DNA from: Candidatus Nitrospira neomarina | Lineage (GTDB): Bacteria > Nitrospirota > Nitrospiria > Nitrospirales > UBA8639 | NCBI RefSeq assembly: GCF_032051675.1 | Contig: NZ_CP116968.1 | Coordinates: 1,612,001 to 1,676,000 of the forward strand | Length of the DNA: 64,000 nucleotides | Direction: 5' to 3' | In this document: piece by piece, positions 53,223 to 62,442 of the stretch | Layout of the letters: the number at the start of each line of letters is the position of its first letter | Position numbering within the stretch: position 1 is the first letter of the stretch | Notes under the pieces: model-generated | What the model was told of the DNA's origin: nothing | Database searches by the model: none | What the model saw: only the letters and a program-made list of their open reading frames with translations | Program-made: the position numbers and the translations under genes

Positions 53223-53345
53223 GATGTTAGAAAAGATGAAGAGACCAGCGATGGTTGAGGATTACGGAATCACCCTGCCCTGTCGATTCACGAAGAAGAT
53301 CAAAAGAATTATCATCGAATTGAAGGACATGAAATTGTCTGCTCA
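53223..53345 (+). pseudogene. Remnant of a second arylsulfatase C-terminus
   Basis: The nucleotides GATGTTAGAAAAGATGAAGA onward and the peptide VEDYGITLPCRFTKKIKRII followed by IELKDMKLS match DVGLDEG...VIENYGIPAPYRFNGTIKQV and IDLQDMKAA of the intact sulfatase end. A small indel shifts frame inside the piece and the rest is gone. It sits 107 bases after the intact gene's stop. No other feature is seen up to the TMEM175-like gene at 53876. Confidence 0.75.
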
Positions 53346-53875
53346 AGCGGACATGCAGAAGGATTCGCGGTCTTCAGATCTGGGGATTGAACCGACTCCT
53401 CTGTCAGAAAGGTACGACTGAAATCCCGCAAATGGGAAAAGACCTTTTCTGAAATCTGACCCAACGAGTTGCCGTGGATCATTCTGAAAGAACACATCGA
53501 GGTCTCTGTACGGCAAGTCCAGATGTTTGTCCGCACTTTCACTCCAAACGCCCGCCCAACTCTCAAGAGTTGTTTATAAAAATCATTCCTTCCTGCATTT
53601 GACTCTTCACAGTATTCCATCTTATTTGATTGTCACCCTGTTCCTCCATGGCTATTCCACCGCGTTTTGAAAGTGGACGGCAAATGGGCAAACGGCCGGA
53701 GTAGCACTCCCAGTCTTCTATGAGGTAATATTTTTCCAACATTGCATTGAAAGGTTTCATAGGTTGTCATGCCGGGCAATCACTTCAACCTCGCACGATA
53801 CATCACTCACACTCCTGAATCCTCGAGACAAAAGAGGTGTGAGCGTCTACTCATTTTCAAAGACAATACAAACTT

Positions 53876-54496
53876 ATGAGGAATTGGAGTCGAGGCATAT
53901 TTTTAGGCCATCTCACCTCACTGGAACGGCTTAATGGCCTCACTGATGGTGTGTACGCCATTGTGATCACCCTTCTGGTGCTGGATCTGAAGGTGCCTGA
54001 AACTCCGGGAATGACCACAGGGCAGCTTCTTTCCGACCTACAGAAACAGATTCCAAATTTTGCTGCCTGGATACTCAGCTTTTACATGGCGGCCTTTCTG
54101 TGGATGAGAAATTTTTGGATTCTCAACCATCTCAAGAAATGCGATGAAAAGACATTCTGGTTGAACTTTGTTCATCTGATGTTTGTCTCTCTCATCCCCT
54201 ATGCAGCCTCGCTGCTCGGACATTACGAAGAAGATGCCATTGCGGTCATGCTTTTCTCCGCAATTCTTGGTCTGGCCAGCTTTTCCTTACTTATCCTCCA
54301 CCGGTATGTGGCCCCCAAACGCGAATGGCATTCGGATGGTGTCCCCAAGCTCTGGACAAATCCGAACTTGTGGGCCATGTACCCCGCACCTCTTTTCGCG
54401 ATAGGTTCTATTCTCATCTCTTTCAACAACGTCAATGGCGCGATTGCCTTCTGGTTCCTCGCCCCGGTCTGGGCACGTTTTTTTTCACAGAGATAA
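53876..54496 (+). CDS. TMEM175-family (DUF1211) membrane protein
   Basis: A 206-residue protein with about six hydrophobic segments. The first holds RLNGLTDGVYAIVITLLVLD, which matches the family's RxxxFSDGVFAIAIT pore-lining signature with FSD changed to LTD. Other segments are AAWILSFYMAAFLWMRNFWI and FVSLIPYAASLLG. Bacterial members form potassium-selective channels. The substitution of the Phe in FSD might change selectivity; that is inference. It may be cotranscribed with the next gene, 41 bases away. Confidence 0.85.
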   Translation: MRNWSRGIFLGHLTSLERLNGLTDGVYAIVITLLVLDLKVPETPGMTTGQLLSDLQKQIPNFAAWILSFYMAAFLWMRNFWILNHLKKCDEKTFWLNFVHLMFVSLIPYAASLLGHYEEDAIAVMLFSAILGLASFSLLILHRYVAPKREWHSDGVPKLWTNPNLWAMYPAPLFAIGSILISFNNVNGAIAFWFLAPVWARFFSQR

Positions 54497-54537
54497 ATGA
54501 ACTTCAAAGCAAGAACGTGCATTCACTTAGAGAATGA

Positions 54538-54978
54538 ATGATGAACCCCTATCGGCGAAGACAGGTGTTCTTGGGCCGGCTCTGGTTGACGTTCACCCTT
54601 TGCTGCACGGTCGGGAATTTTGCCTGTGCCTCGCAAGACCTTCTATTGACCGGCTCGTGGAGAAGCACTGAGATCACCCATCCTTCTCCTTTTTTTTCCG
54701 ATGCGCTAGACTCCAACACAGGCAGGAATGTCAGGTTGGTCCTGGACCAGTATGGGACATTCAGATGGTTCGAACCTGAAGGCATTTGCCATTCGGGAAC
54801 CTATCTTATCCAAGGGGATGCTCTCCTTTTGAATGCATCGCCAGGAGAGGAACGTATTCGCCTTGACTATACCTTCCGTGGAGATGAACTCCGACTGAAA
54901 TCCCCGGATGGTTTCATGTTCGAGTTTCGAAAGACACCGCACCAGGCCAATGCCGAAGCCAATTCCTGTAATCGATAG
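54538..54978 (+). CDS. Exported protein of unknown function
   Basis: A 146-residue protein with a signal peptide (FLGRLWLTFTLCCTVGNFACA), then a strand-rich mature domain: LTGSWRSTEITHPSPFFSDA, VRLVLDQYGTFRWFEPEG, SGTYLIQGDALLLNASPGEE and RLDYTFRGDELRLKSPDGFM. This strand-turn pattern (GTW...L...G.F......G...G.Y...G..L) is that of lipocalin-like periplasmic proteins. There is no certain family. The next gene starts 12 bases downstream. Confidence 0.65.
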   Translation: MMNPYRRRQVFLGRLWLTFTLCCTVGNFACASQDLLLTGSWRSTEITHPSPFFSDALDSNTGRNVRLVLDQYGTFRWFEPEGICHSGTYLIQGDALLLNASPGEERIRLDYTFRGDELRLKSPDGFMFEFRKTPHQANAEANSCNR

Positions 54979-54990
54979 AAAGGAGATGCA

Positions 54991-55329
54991 GTGGGAGCCG
55001 AAGAGGAAGAATTGACAAAAAAAATTCGTCTGCTGGTTAAGGAGAAATTTGACGGTGATTTCCGTAAAGGCTTTGACCACTACGATTCCATCGATGGCCA
55101 GGATTTAAAGATCGGTTCATCCGCGTTGGAGCAACTCCTCACAGATGCCAAGATAGGAAATTTCCTGACCCGAACCCTATGGGTGGAAGGCGTCTTAAAG
55201 GCACTCGACAAGGATCGGGACGGCGCCATTTCCTGGAATGAGTTTGCATCGATACTTGAGAACGGCCCACAATCCAAAGAAGAAACAGCTAAGGAACCGG
55301 GCGAGGACTCATCCCCTGCCAACAAATGA
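54991..55329 (+). CDS. EF-hand protein
   Basis: A 112-residue acidic protein starting at a GTG, with AGAAAGGAG 8-16 bases upstream. The second EF-hand is perfect: DKDRDGAISWNE, loop residues 73-84 with Asp at 1, 3 and 5, Gly at 6, Ile at 8 and Glu at 12. The first (DHYDSIDGQDLK, 29-40) is degenerate. There is no signal peptide, so it is a cytoplasmic calcium-binding candidate. Bacterial EF-hand proteins of this size are scattered and without an assigned role. A 58-residue frame starts in an ATGA overlap at its stop (55326-55502) but has no recognisable family. Confidence 0.75.
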   Translation: MGAEEEELTKKIRLLVKEKFDGDFRKGFDHYDSIDGQDLKIGSSALEQLLTDAKIGNFLTRTLWVEGVLKALDKDRDGAISWNEFASILENGPQSKEETAKEPGEDSSPANK

Positions 55330-56227
55330 AGTCGGAAATCTTTGCTTGGCCAAACTGTGGGGCCTCAATAGAAAGCCCCAAAATCGTTGCCGCTCGCGCA
55401 TTCGTGCGCATCAAACATGTCTTCGGCCATCAGGTCACTGCGATGGGCGACAAATTGATTCGAACCCTCAGCCCCGTGTGGACTCGGCTCCAGATTGGGT
55501 GAGGAATCTCAGGTATCACTTCAAACGATTTCCGCTCCTCTCTGCTCCATCGAAGAGACAGGTGCCCTGAGGTAGGGGCAAACAGTGAAGCAATCTATAA
55601 AACCCTATTGGAACCGCTGCATACGCTCTGCTTCCAGGACCCTCAAAAATTTTCGAACCGAGGACTTCGGGAATTCAAACCCACTTGGTGGTTTTTAGAG
55701 ATTCCCTTTTCCTACTCGGTAGGTGTTCGATTGAGGGCATGCTCCTGATGAGTGGCCTGATCAGTCTTCCGTCTTTCTTTGATTCTCAATCGTGGAATCA
55801 AAACTGAAACTGAGTGTCGGTTTTCTCGCAATCGGATTCGGTACGTATTTTATGTGTATTCATTTTTCCTAAGACACTTGCGTGCATTCATTTTAGCTAT
55901 GCCCAGATATGATTGACTCAGGATGTCGGATATCTGCCATTCGTTTTCCCTTCCCCTGTTACCCACGCCATTTCTCGAAAACCCATGGACTGAAAAACCT
56001 TCCAAAAGAATACCGCCTGTGGAAATCTTCATTGCGAGGACAAAAGAGTTTATGTTGAAATGGCCCCTGGCTTGAAACGTTGGTTTCGTGAAATGAAGGA
56101 GAAGACTAACTCATAACCCTCGTTTTGCAGAACCCTCACTGCTAACTCCCAAGTCAGAAAAACAAACCAGCTTCCGGATTTTCATTATTTTCCCAACCCA
56201 CTTGGATGACAAAGAAAGGCAGATGTT
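55330..56227. other. Intergenic region, no firm gene
   Basis: Apart from the small overlapping frame after the EF-hand gene, I see only short unsupported frames. An inverted tRNA-like box (GATTCGAACCCTCAG near 55455) does not extend to a tRNA. Confidence 0.35.
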
Positions 56228-56710
56228 ATGACCATGTCACGCATGACGAACATTTTCGCAGTGGTGCTGACCTTGACCATGGGAATCATAGGAACCGCAT
56301 TGGCCGCAAATGAGGAAAAGCATCCCTTGCCATTCATCATCATGGATATCGAACGCCACATTGCCGAATTGACCATCAACATTGAGAAGATTTCGGATCG
56401 GATGAAGTTTTTACGCGAGGTTCCGAATTCTAAGGATCCTCTCATTCAGGAAGTCAGGAATCTTGATCTGAGAGGGTGGGAGCTGCATCAGGAACAGTGG
56501 AAGCTGCAACTCGACGGATTGCGATTCACGGAGGGGCTCTTGCGAAAAATCCAGGATCATCCCGAAGAAAAACCCGAAGCCTTACAAACCTGGCTTGGCC
56601 GCCTTGAAGAATTTAAAAAAGCCATGAACGATTATCAGCAACAGCGGGCCGAGATCGAAGTGTTGCGCATAGAAACAGAAGGTAAATTGATCGAACAATA
56701 TTTGCGATAA
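56228..56710 (+). CDS. Exported coiled-coil protein of unknown function
   Basis: A 160-residue protein with signal peptide ending IIGTALA-AN (residue 26) and an almost fully helical mature part rich in Glu, Gln, Leu and Lys: IMDIERHIAELTINIEKISD, RMKFLREV, WELHQEQWKLQLDGLRFTEG and QQQRAEIEVLRIETEGKLIE, a likely antiparallel coiled coil. Periplasmic, by the signal. The Gly/Tyr-rich lipoprotein gene follows 15 bases later, so the two form an operon. Confidence 0.65.
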   Translation: MTMSRMTNIFAVVLTLTMGIIGTALAANEEKHPLPFIIMDIERHIAELTINIEKISDRMKFLREVPNSKDPLIQEVRNLDLRGWELHQEQWKLQLDGLRFTEGLLRKIQDHPEEKPEALQTWLGRLEEFKKAMNDYQQQRAEIEVLRIETEGKLIEQYLR

Positions 56711-56725
56711 GGCAAGGAGATTCTA

Positions 56726-57304
56726 ATGGATTGCGTAAAACGACCGACCGCATTTTCTGCCTTATGCTTGACGGGGATATGGGTCCTCATGACCGGGTGT
56801 ACCTCAGTCGATACCATTCGATTTACCAACCAAACCTTTCCTCCCAAAAAATCAGTTCTAGATGTGGAAGTGATGGCCCTGGAACCAAAATGTCCCCATA
56901 TCGCCATTGCCCAATTGAGTGTCCAGGATTCAGCCGTAAGTTATGAAGACGAGGAAGGCGCCATTCTCAAAAAAGCCGCTGATTTGGGGGCCGACGCCGT
57001 GGTGCTCCATCGGGGGACAAAACGGACAGTGGCGACTCCCGCCTACGGAGGCTATGCATACAACTACGGCTACCCCGGATGGGGTTATGCTTCTTACGGT
57101 ATGGTTGGTTACGGAGGGTATGGTACGACCGGATACACGATAGGGGGATTCGGGTATTCTCCTTACGGCATGGGAACACCCATGATGTATGACACAACCT
57201 TGAGATCGCTCTCGGGAATTGCCATCCGCTACCAGGATGGCCGTTGTGTAACAGGTAAGCCGGAATCCAGACAGATCCACACGTCCTTCCCCCTCCAATC
57301 ATAA
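56726..57304 (+). CDS. Lipoprotein with a YbjQ-like core and a Gly/Tyr-rich segment
   Basis: A 192-residue lipoprotein, lipobox MTGC in LTGIWVLMTGCTSVDTIRFT. The middle (VLDVEVMALEPKCPHIAIAQ, LSVQDSA, ILKKAADLGADAVVLHRGTK) has the A..LGADAVV pattern of YbjQ-like and related lipoproteins. Residues about 110-150 form a Gly/Tyr-rich stretch (AYGGYAYNYGYPGWGYASYG and more), similar to surface or adhesive low-complexity tails. AAGGAG lies 6 bases upstream. The Gly/Tyr composition echoes the loop of the DUF4136 protein at 39882. Confidence 0.7.
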   Translation: MDCVKRPTAFSALCLTGIWVLMTGCTSVDTIRFTNQTFPPKKSVLDVEVMALEPKCPHIAIAQLSVQDSAVSYEDEEGAILKKAADLGADAVVLHRGTKRTVATPAYGGYAYNYGYPGWGYASYGMVGYGGYGTTGYTIGGFGYSPYGMGTPMMYDTTLRSLSGIAIRYQDGRCVTGKPESRQIHTSFPLQS

Positions 57305-57866
57305 GTTTTCAATGAAATCTCTAAAGGACATCTTTAGCATCTTGCTCAACCTGACCGATGCATCTGGCCTTCCATGAACTTAATATTCCGTAAAGTTGAG
57401 AAAGAATTAAATCACAGAAAAAGAGAAAGGTCACGCTTCCCCTTTAGCCGGGACCAGCAATGAGTTCAGAACATTTCTGAAGCCGCTGAGTAAATTGATC
57501 AAATAGGACGTGAACGAAAAAATACTGGGAGAGCTCTCTTGAGTGGGCTTTCCGTAGGAGCTATTTGAAGGTGAACGATGAATTGAGAAGAACGGTTTGC
57601 CGTCGACTCTATCTCTTGATAGTAGAACCTTTCATAAAGGACCCGCTTTCCTATGGAGGTGATTGATCCCATGGAAAAATGCTCCGAGGAGTAAATTCTT
57701 CGGAATCATCCTGGTCTAATTGAGGTAAACATGAACGCCTTACCAATGCAGCTCTTCTTTCCAAACGAATCTTTTTGGTCCGACCTGACCAGTGCGAGTT
57801 ATGATGAAGGAGAGTCCCGAGAGTTCCCTCGGGCCATCAAACTCCGCACAAGCTGAATGCGACTCA
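57305..57866. other. Intergenic region, no gene seen
   Basis: I see nothing coding. The plus-strand frame at 57792-58163 is a shadow of the DUF4136 gene on the minus strand. Confidence 0.4.
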
Positions 57867-58415
57867 TCAGGAACGTTTTGGAGGGAATTGTGCCAAAACT
57901 TTCTGGACTGCCTCATTGATCAGCCCGGTTTGCCCTCCTGTCGTTCCCTTCCAATCCACCACGCCTTTCGCAACTCCACGCCAGATAATATGCTGAGCCG
58001 GCTTCGCATCAAGGAGATCGATGATAAGCGTCCCTTCCTCGTATTGGTACACTTCGGTGTAGCCCATACCCATCCCCCAGTATGGCCTCATGAGCGGACC
58101 TTGCATATTTTCGACACGCATTCGCTCCTCCCTACCAACATAATAGGTCACATAGAAATCTGAATTTCCAGCGATGATTTCGATGTATCCCTTGTTTGCA
58201 AGTTCGGCTGCGACCGCGTCCTGAATCCTTTGCCGGGCTATGTGATTGGCCCCACCCAGATCGATGTCTCCTTCTGGCGTTTTCAGCATCCAGGAAAATG
58301 TCTTCAGCTCACTAAAATCCGTCGACTCTCTATAATCAGAACTGACAGAAATAGTGGAGCACCCCCAAAAACCGGGTAACGCCAACAAAACAACAAGCCT
58401 CAGGAAACATCGCAT
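57867..58415 (-). CDS. DUF4136 lipoprotein, paralogue 2
   Basis: A 182-residue lipoprotein: MRCFLRLVVLLALPGFWGCS with lipobox FWGC. DUF4136 signs are STDFSELKTFSWMLKTPEGD, RIQDAVAAELANKGYIEIIA, DFYVTYYVGREERMRVENMQ and LIIDLLDAKPAQHIIWRGVA. GGTGGG sits 5-8 bases before the ATG at 58415; the longer frame adds residues that do not fit a signal. It shares its family with 39882-40460 but only modest identity, so the two are old paralogues. Confidence 0.87.
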   Translation of the reverse strand: MRCFLRLVVLLALPGFWGCSTISVSSDYRESTDFSELKTFSWMLKTPEGDIDLGGANHIARQRIQDAVAAELANKGYIEIIAGNSDFYVTYYVGREERMRVENMQGPLMRPYWGMGMGYTEVYQYEEGTLIIDLLDAKPAQHIIWRGVAKGVVDWKGTTGGQTGLINEAVQKVLAQFPPKRS

Positions 58416-59134
58416 TGGTCCCACCCTTTCTTTTACCATATAATTCGCATTTTCGAATTTAGGATTCAGTCCTATCATCACAAAAGGCACTTCCCAGGCA
58501 CACGCCTACCGATTTCGATCTGCCTGCTCAAGAGAGCTGTGATCGTTCTCAATAGAAACCCTCGGAAGATTATTTAGCTCAGAGAAACCGGGAGCACGGC
58601 CGGTTATCCCCCACAATCATGAGGGTAAATTGGTGGTCGTCCATCAGCTTTCTGCCTGCCGGTTTCTTGGCCCAAAACTATAGCAGACACTTCTCACTCG
58701 TTTCGACTCGCGACTTTCACGTCCGATATTCCTTCTCAGGGAAGCTCTGTGGATAAGCGGTGGGATGGTGATTGCTTCGGTATGAATAGATACGGTAAAA
58801 ACCCTGGCGTCCTTTTCAGAATTCTCGGGCCAATGGGATGTTTGTCCTGAACGGTAAAACCGTCGAGTTGGCGGCTCAAACAATGTCTGATGAAGGATGA
58901 GCAGGGGGGTATGGCTTGGAACATGAAACGCGGCGTTCAATTTTTTCTGCCAAAAGGATCCCTCAACCTCGTCATTTCTGAAATGTTTAATCAGGAATCT
59001 TTCGACCCTGGGCATTCCCGACATGTTCAATCGGCAATTATCTGTGTGTGCGTTTGGATAAATACCTGCCCCTGACTCGCAGGAATGACGCAAGGAGGAT
59101 GGAGGTCCGTCGACAATTGCGGACCCGACAACTG
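58416..59134. other. Intergenic region with a possible dispersed repeat
   Basis: No gene is supported. GTCCTGAACGGTAAA at 58847 recurs at 39811, upstream of the DUF4136 gene, suggesting a short repeat. The plus-strand text around 58890-59075 reads like the spurious frames produced by dispersed repeats (AATCTTTCGACCCTGGGCAT). Confidence 0.35.
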
Positions 59135-60181
59135 ATGTTCTTGAGACGTACCGGCACTGGGGATCCTGCTCTCACGCCGTTTGTTGTATCTCTTCTTATT
59201 GGAGTTCTCTTTCTTGCCTCTCCTTCGTTTGCCGGGTGGAAGGTCACCGGCGCGAATAACGTTTATTATACCGACGATGCCGCCCTGTTCTCCGCGACAC
59301 GGCGGCTGAGTCGAAACCAGGACCCCACCCAACCGGTTATTGATAGCCTTCTCGCCAACCAGGGAGACGATGTGGTGTTTGAACCCATGGCCCACCTTAT
59401 GAAATCTTTCTCGTTGATGGGTCGACCTACCGAATTGGGTGTCCGTGGACAAGGGTTTGTGTTTACCAACAATACCCGATTCAATCACGGATCATTGAGC
59501 GTGGAAGCTTCCCATAATCTGACCTCCACCACTGCACTCCTCATTCGCTATTTTTTCGGGCCCGATTTATTTTTAGGAAAAAATGAGGTGCGGCCGATTG
59601 AGGAGTCTGAGGGAAATTCCCCACAAGTAAAAAATGAAGAGCTCACCACCAATTATTGGGCTGGAGGGCTTGCTCAACAAATCCCCGGTGTCGACGATCT
59701 GCGGCTTATTCTCTTTGGCCGCTATGGATTGCGTGACTACGATCAACCCTTTCGACAACGGGATACTCGGTTTTGGACGATCGGGACGCACGTGGAATGG
59801 GCGCCCACGCAGAAGATCGAGTTGGCGCTGGGCTACCACTATGAACGAGGATTGGCTGATGGGCGAAAGCAGCCGGAGCTACAAGATGATATCTCTTACT
59901 TCAATCATTTCGTGACCGGAGAATTCGAATATGCGATCACAGAACGTCTTCGCTTAGAGATGGGACTTCATTATGAATTTAACGGTTGGACCACCGGTAT
60001 CCAGGGGGATGAACGCAAGGGACAACATGAAAATGTGATCCAGGGCGACATGGCCTTTCGGTATCGGGTGAACGAGGTCCTTCAAGTAACGGCGGGGTTT
60101 CAGAGGTCACATCGAAAAGAGAGTTTTGAGAAAGGGTTAAAAAACCTGAACACGTGGCTGGGCGCCAGGTTGGCATTTTAA
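59135..60181 (+). CDS. Outer-membrane beta-barrel protein
   Basis: With the ATG at 59135 the 348-residue product has a clear signal peptide (TPFVVSLLIGVLFLASPSFA, ends at FA-GW). Strand-rich text follows: HGSLSVEASHNLTSTTALLI, DLRLILFGRYGLRDYDQPFR, WTIGTHVEWAPTQKIELALG, LRLEMGLHYEFNGWTTGIQG and YRVNEVLQVTAGFQRSHRKE. It ends in LGARLAF with the terminal Phe of outer-membrane barrels. The frame opens further back, to 59048, but those residues do not look like an export signal. Substrate is unknown. It precedes another porin gene, 373 bases away. Confidence 0.78.
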   Translation: MFLRRTGTGDPALTPFVVSLLIGVLFLASPSFAGWKVTGANNVYYTDDAALFSATRRLSRNQDPTQPVIDSLLANQGDDVVFEPMAHLMKSFSLMGRPTELGVRGQGFVFTNNTRFNHGSLSVEASHNLTSTTALLIRYFFGPDLFLGKNEVRPIEESEGNSPQVKNEELTTNYWAGGLAQQIPGVDDLRLILFGRYGLRDYDQPFRQRDTRFWTIGTHVEWAPTQKIELALGYHYERGLADGRKQPELQDDISYFNHFVTGEFEYAITERLRLEMGLHYEFNGWTTGIQGDERKGQHENVIQGDMAFRYRVNEVLQVTAGFQRSHRKESFEKGLKNLNTWLGARLAF

Positions 60182-60554
60182 TGTTTAACGATAGGAAGAA
60201 TGATCCTCTCACCAACCCAGAAGATGGGTCCTTCAAAAACTTTGGTCCGTTTTTGTGTTCCGTGAGTGCACCCTGTCTAAATGAGTTTTATGCAAGAGGG
60301 TGCTATCTTGTGACGCACCCACTTCGTCAGGGCTGTCATTCCACAAAAGATGTCGGGCTGAAGAGACTTAAAGGTAGGGGCGGGTCACTGAGCATTGATA
60401 TACCCACTTGCCGATTTCAAACGAAAAGACCACACCCCTCCCAACAGGAGAGGGAACTTTAGAACGATCAGCGACGGCAGATACCCAGGCTAATGTCGAA
60501 CGAACCAAAAATTTAGAGTAGCCTCAAGCAGGGCTTCATACATCGTTTAGCTTC
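60182..60554. other. Intergenic region, no gene seen
   Basis: The spacer before the alginate-export gene holds only short frames without support. Confidence 0.35.
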
Positions 60555-62096
60555 ATGCGGATATGGTTCACCCACATCAGGAATGCCGGAACAGTCATGG
60601 CTCTATCTTTGTGTTGGATCCTGCTGACTGCATCCTTTTCGCAGAGCGAAGAACCCCACAAACAACCAACTCCTCCCATAGATGATCCTTTCTTGCTATG
60701 GCGATTGGATGCAGTCAGAAAAAAAACCAGAGAAATTCCTCAAAATATATGGGAGCGGATTCGAAACGGTCAGAAGTGGACCTGGAATGAATATCCTGAT
60801 CAAGTGCTTATTCAGGAAGAAAACCTTATCAAATGGCCTCGGTATTTGTCCGCTGCCCTCAATACGCCCGAGTGGTTGGACCTGGGTTTTACCAATCGAG
60901 TTCGTCGAGAAGGATTTGATTACCCTTTTAAGGCCGACCAGAAAGGCAATACCTGGGCTTGGGATCAGCGAACCCGCTTTCGGGCCACCACAAAATGGAA
61001 GGTTTTCCGGGCGCAGCTAGAGTTTCAAGGAGCGAATTCCGGTGAAAAGGCCGATACAGACATCGTGGGTTCTTCCACGTTTAATGCGGCCAATATCCAA
61101 CAATTGTTTGCGTCTATGACTCTCCAAAATTTCCTGGGGACCGGCCTTCGAACGGATCTTCACGTCGGGCGCATCAATATGGATATCGGGTCAAGACGTC
61201 TCGTCGCTCGTTCTCGTTTTCCAAATAACGCCCAATCCTTTGATGGTATTCATTGGAGAGTAGCTGAGACCAATCAGTGGTTTGTCCGCGCCTTTTTTTC
61301 GGAAGTTGTTTCCGATAACAACAACACGAATCGCTTTGGCTTGTTTACGAATGAGGGTGATTATTTCTGGGGACTTTCGTATGAAAACTCGCACTTTTCC
61401 TGGGCCAGGACCCAACTCTACTATTTTGGCAGAGATGAAGAGGAGAAGGACGGAGGAACCGAACGAAGGCATTCAACCTTAGGAATCCGGGTCTACCAAC
61501 CACCGGAAATTGGAGAATATGATTATGAAGCGGAATCTGCCTGGCAATTCGGCACATTGGACAACATGGATCATTTTGCCTATTTTCAACATATCTCACT
61601 TGGTTATACCTTTGCCTTTCCATGGTCACCCAGGATTTTGGCCATGTACGATTACGCCAGTGGCACAGAAAATCCTAATGGGAACCAAAGCCATACATTC
61701 GATACCCTCTTTGGTGCGCGCAATTTTGAATATACTTCAACCAGTCTCTTCGGCCCTTTCTTTCGTTCCAATATCAGCTCGCCGGGCATCCGGCTGATCA
61801 CTCACCCACTCCCAACCTTGGATATCAATGTGAAATACCGGGCCTGGTATTTGGCCCAATCCCGAGATCAGTGGGTCAACTCCGGCATGCAAGACCCAAC
61901 GGGAGCCGCAGGAAATTTTCTGGGGCAGAATGTGCAAGTCAGAATTCAATGGCGTCCTTCCCCAAGCTTTACCCTAGATGCCGGCTATGAACACTTCTTT
62001 AAGGGCTCTTATATTACAAATCAGACTGATGTGCCAGGAAATCCTCCAGCCAATGATACCAATTATTTCTATGTTCAAACCGAAGTCAGATTTTAG
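60555..62096 (+). CDS. Alginate-export (AlgE-like) family porin
   Basis: A 513-residue protein with signal peptide (VMALSLCWILLTASFSQSEE). It opens into an alginate-export type barrel (PF13372-like): LDLGFTNRVRREGFDYPFKA, TTKWKVFRAQLEFQGANSGE, LRTDLHVGRINMDIGSRRLV, FDGIHWRVAETNQWFVRAFF, LGYTFAFPWSPRILAMYDYA and FTLDAGYEHFFKGSY. It ends with FYVQTEVRF, a terminal Phe. Members export or import polysaccharides or act as general porins; no alginate genes are in view, so the substrate is open. Confidence 0.85.
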   Translation: MRIWFTHIRNAGTVMALSLCWILLTASFSQSEEPHKQPTPPIDDPFLLWRLDAVRKKTREIPQNIWERIRNGQKWTWNEYPDQVLIQEENLIKWPRYLSAALNTPEWLDLGFTNRVRREGFDYPFKADQKGNTWAWDQRTRFRATTKWKVFRAQLEFQGANSGEKADTDIVGSSTFNAANIQQLFASMTLQNFLGTGLRTDLHVGRINMDIGSRRLVARSRFPNNAQSFDGIHWRVAETNQWFVRAFFSEVVSDNNNTNRFGLFTNEGDYFWGLSYENSHFSWARTQLYYFGRDEEEKDGGTERRHSTLGIRVYQPPEIGEYDYEAESAWQFGTLDNMDHFAYFQHISLGYTFAFPWSPRILAMYDYASGTENPNGNQSHTFDTLFGARNFEYTSTSLFGPFFRSNISSPGIRLITHPLPTLDINVKYRAWYLAQSRDQWVNSGMQDPTGAAGNFLGQNVQVRIQWRPSPSFTLDAGYEHFFKGSYITNQTDVPGNPPANDTNYFYVQTEVRF

Positions 62097-62153
62097 GATC
62101 CTGGTAAGGACAATCGGAAAAAAAGCCATTTTGGGGAAGTCGAATTTTTTCCA

Positions 62154-62173
62154 TTCCGGATCTTAATCCGGAA
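62154..62173 (+). terminator. Perfect hairpin after the alginate-export gene
   Basis: TTCCGGAT-CTTA-ATCCGGAA is an 8-base perfect stem with a 4-base loop, 58 bases after the stop. The T-run lies before, not after, the stem, so efficiency is uncertain. A second hairpin, TCCGGGT-ACA-ACCCGGA, lies at about 62346-62362 ahead of the RND adaptor gene. The rest of 62097-62442 holds no gene. Confidence 0.45.
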
Positions 62174-62442
62174 CATTTACTTCATTGTCTGTAACCGGTC
62201 CTTGCCTTTCATTCCTACTCCTCACCCTCATCTCACAACCCCATTCACCAGTCAGGGCCCATCAGGCCATGGATAAATCGTTGGCATTTTCCCTTGAGTT
62301 CTGAGCTTGGACAATGGAAAATACCGTTCCTCTCGATTTCTCCTATCCGGGTACAACCCGGAAAATGGATAGAACATAAAACATAAATTGATGGATTTTT
62401 TTGTCATTTCTCTGTATAAACCCAGGAACGTTCGTCGTGAAA

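Noticed and set aside
53312-53620. 102-residue minus-strand frame after the sulfatase remnant
   Set aside because: It has cysteine-rich but domain-free text, overlaps the sulfatase remnant and has no ribosome-binding site.
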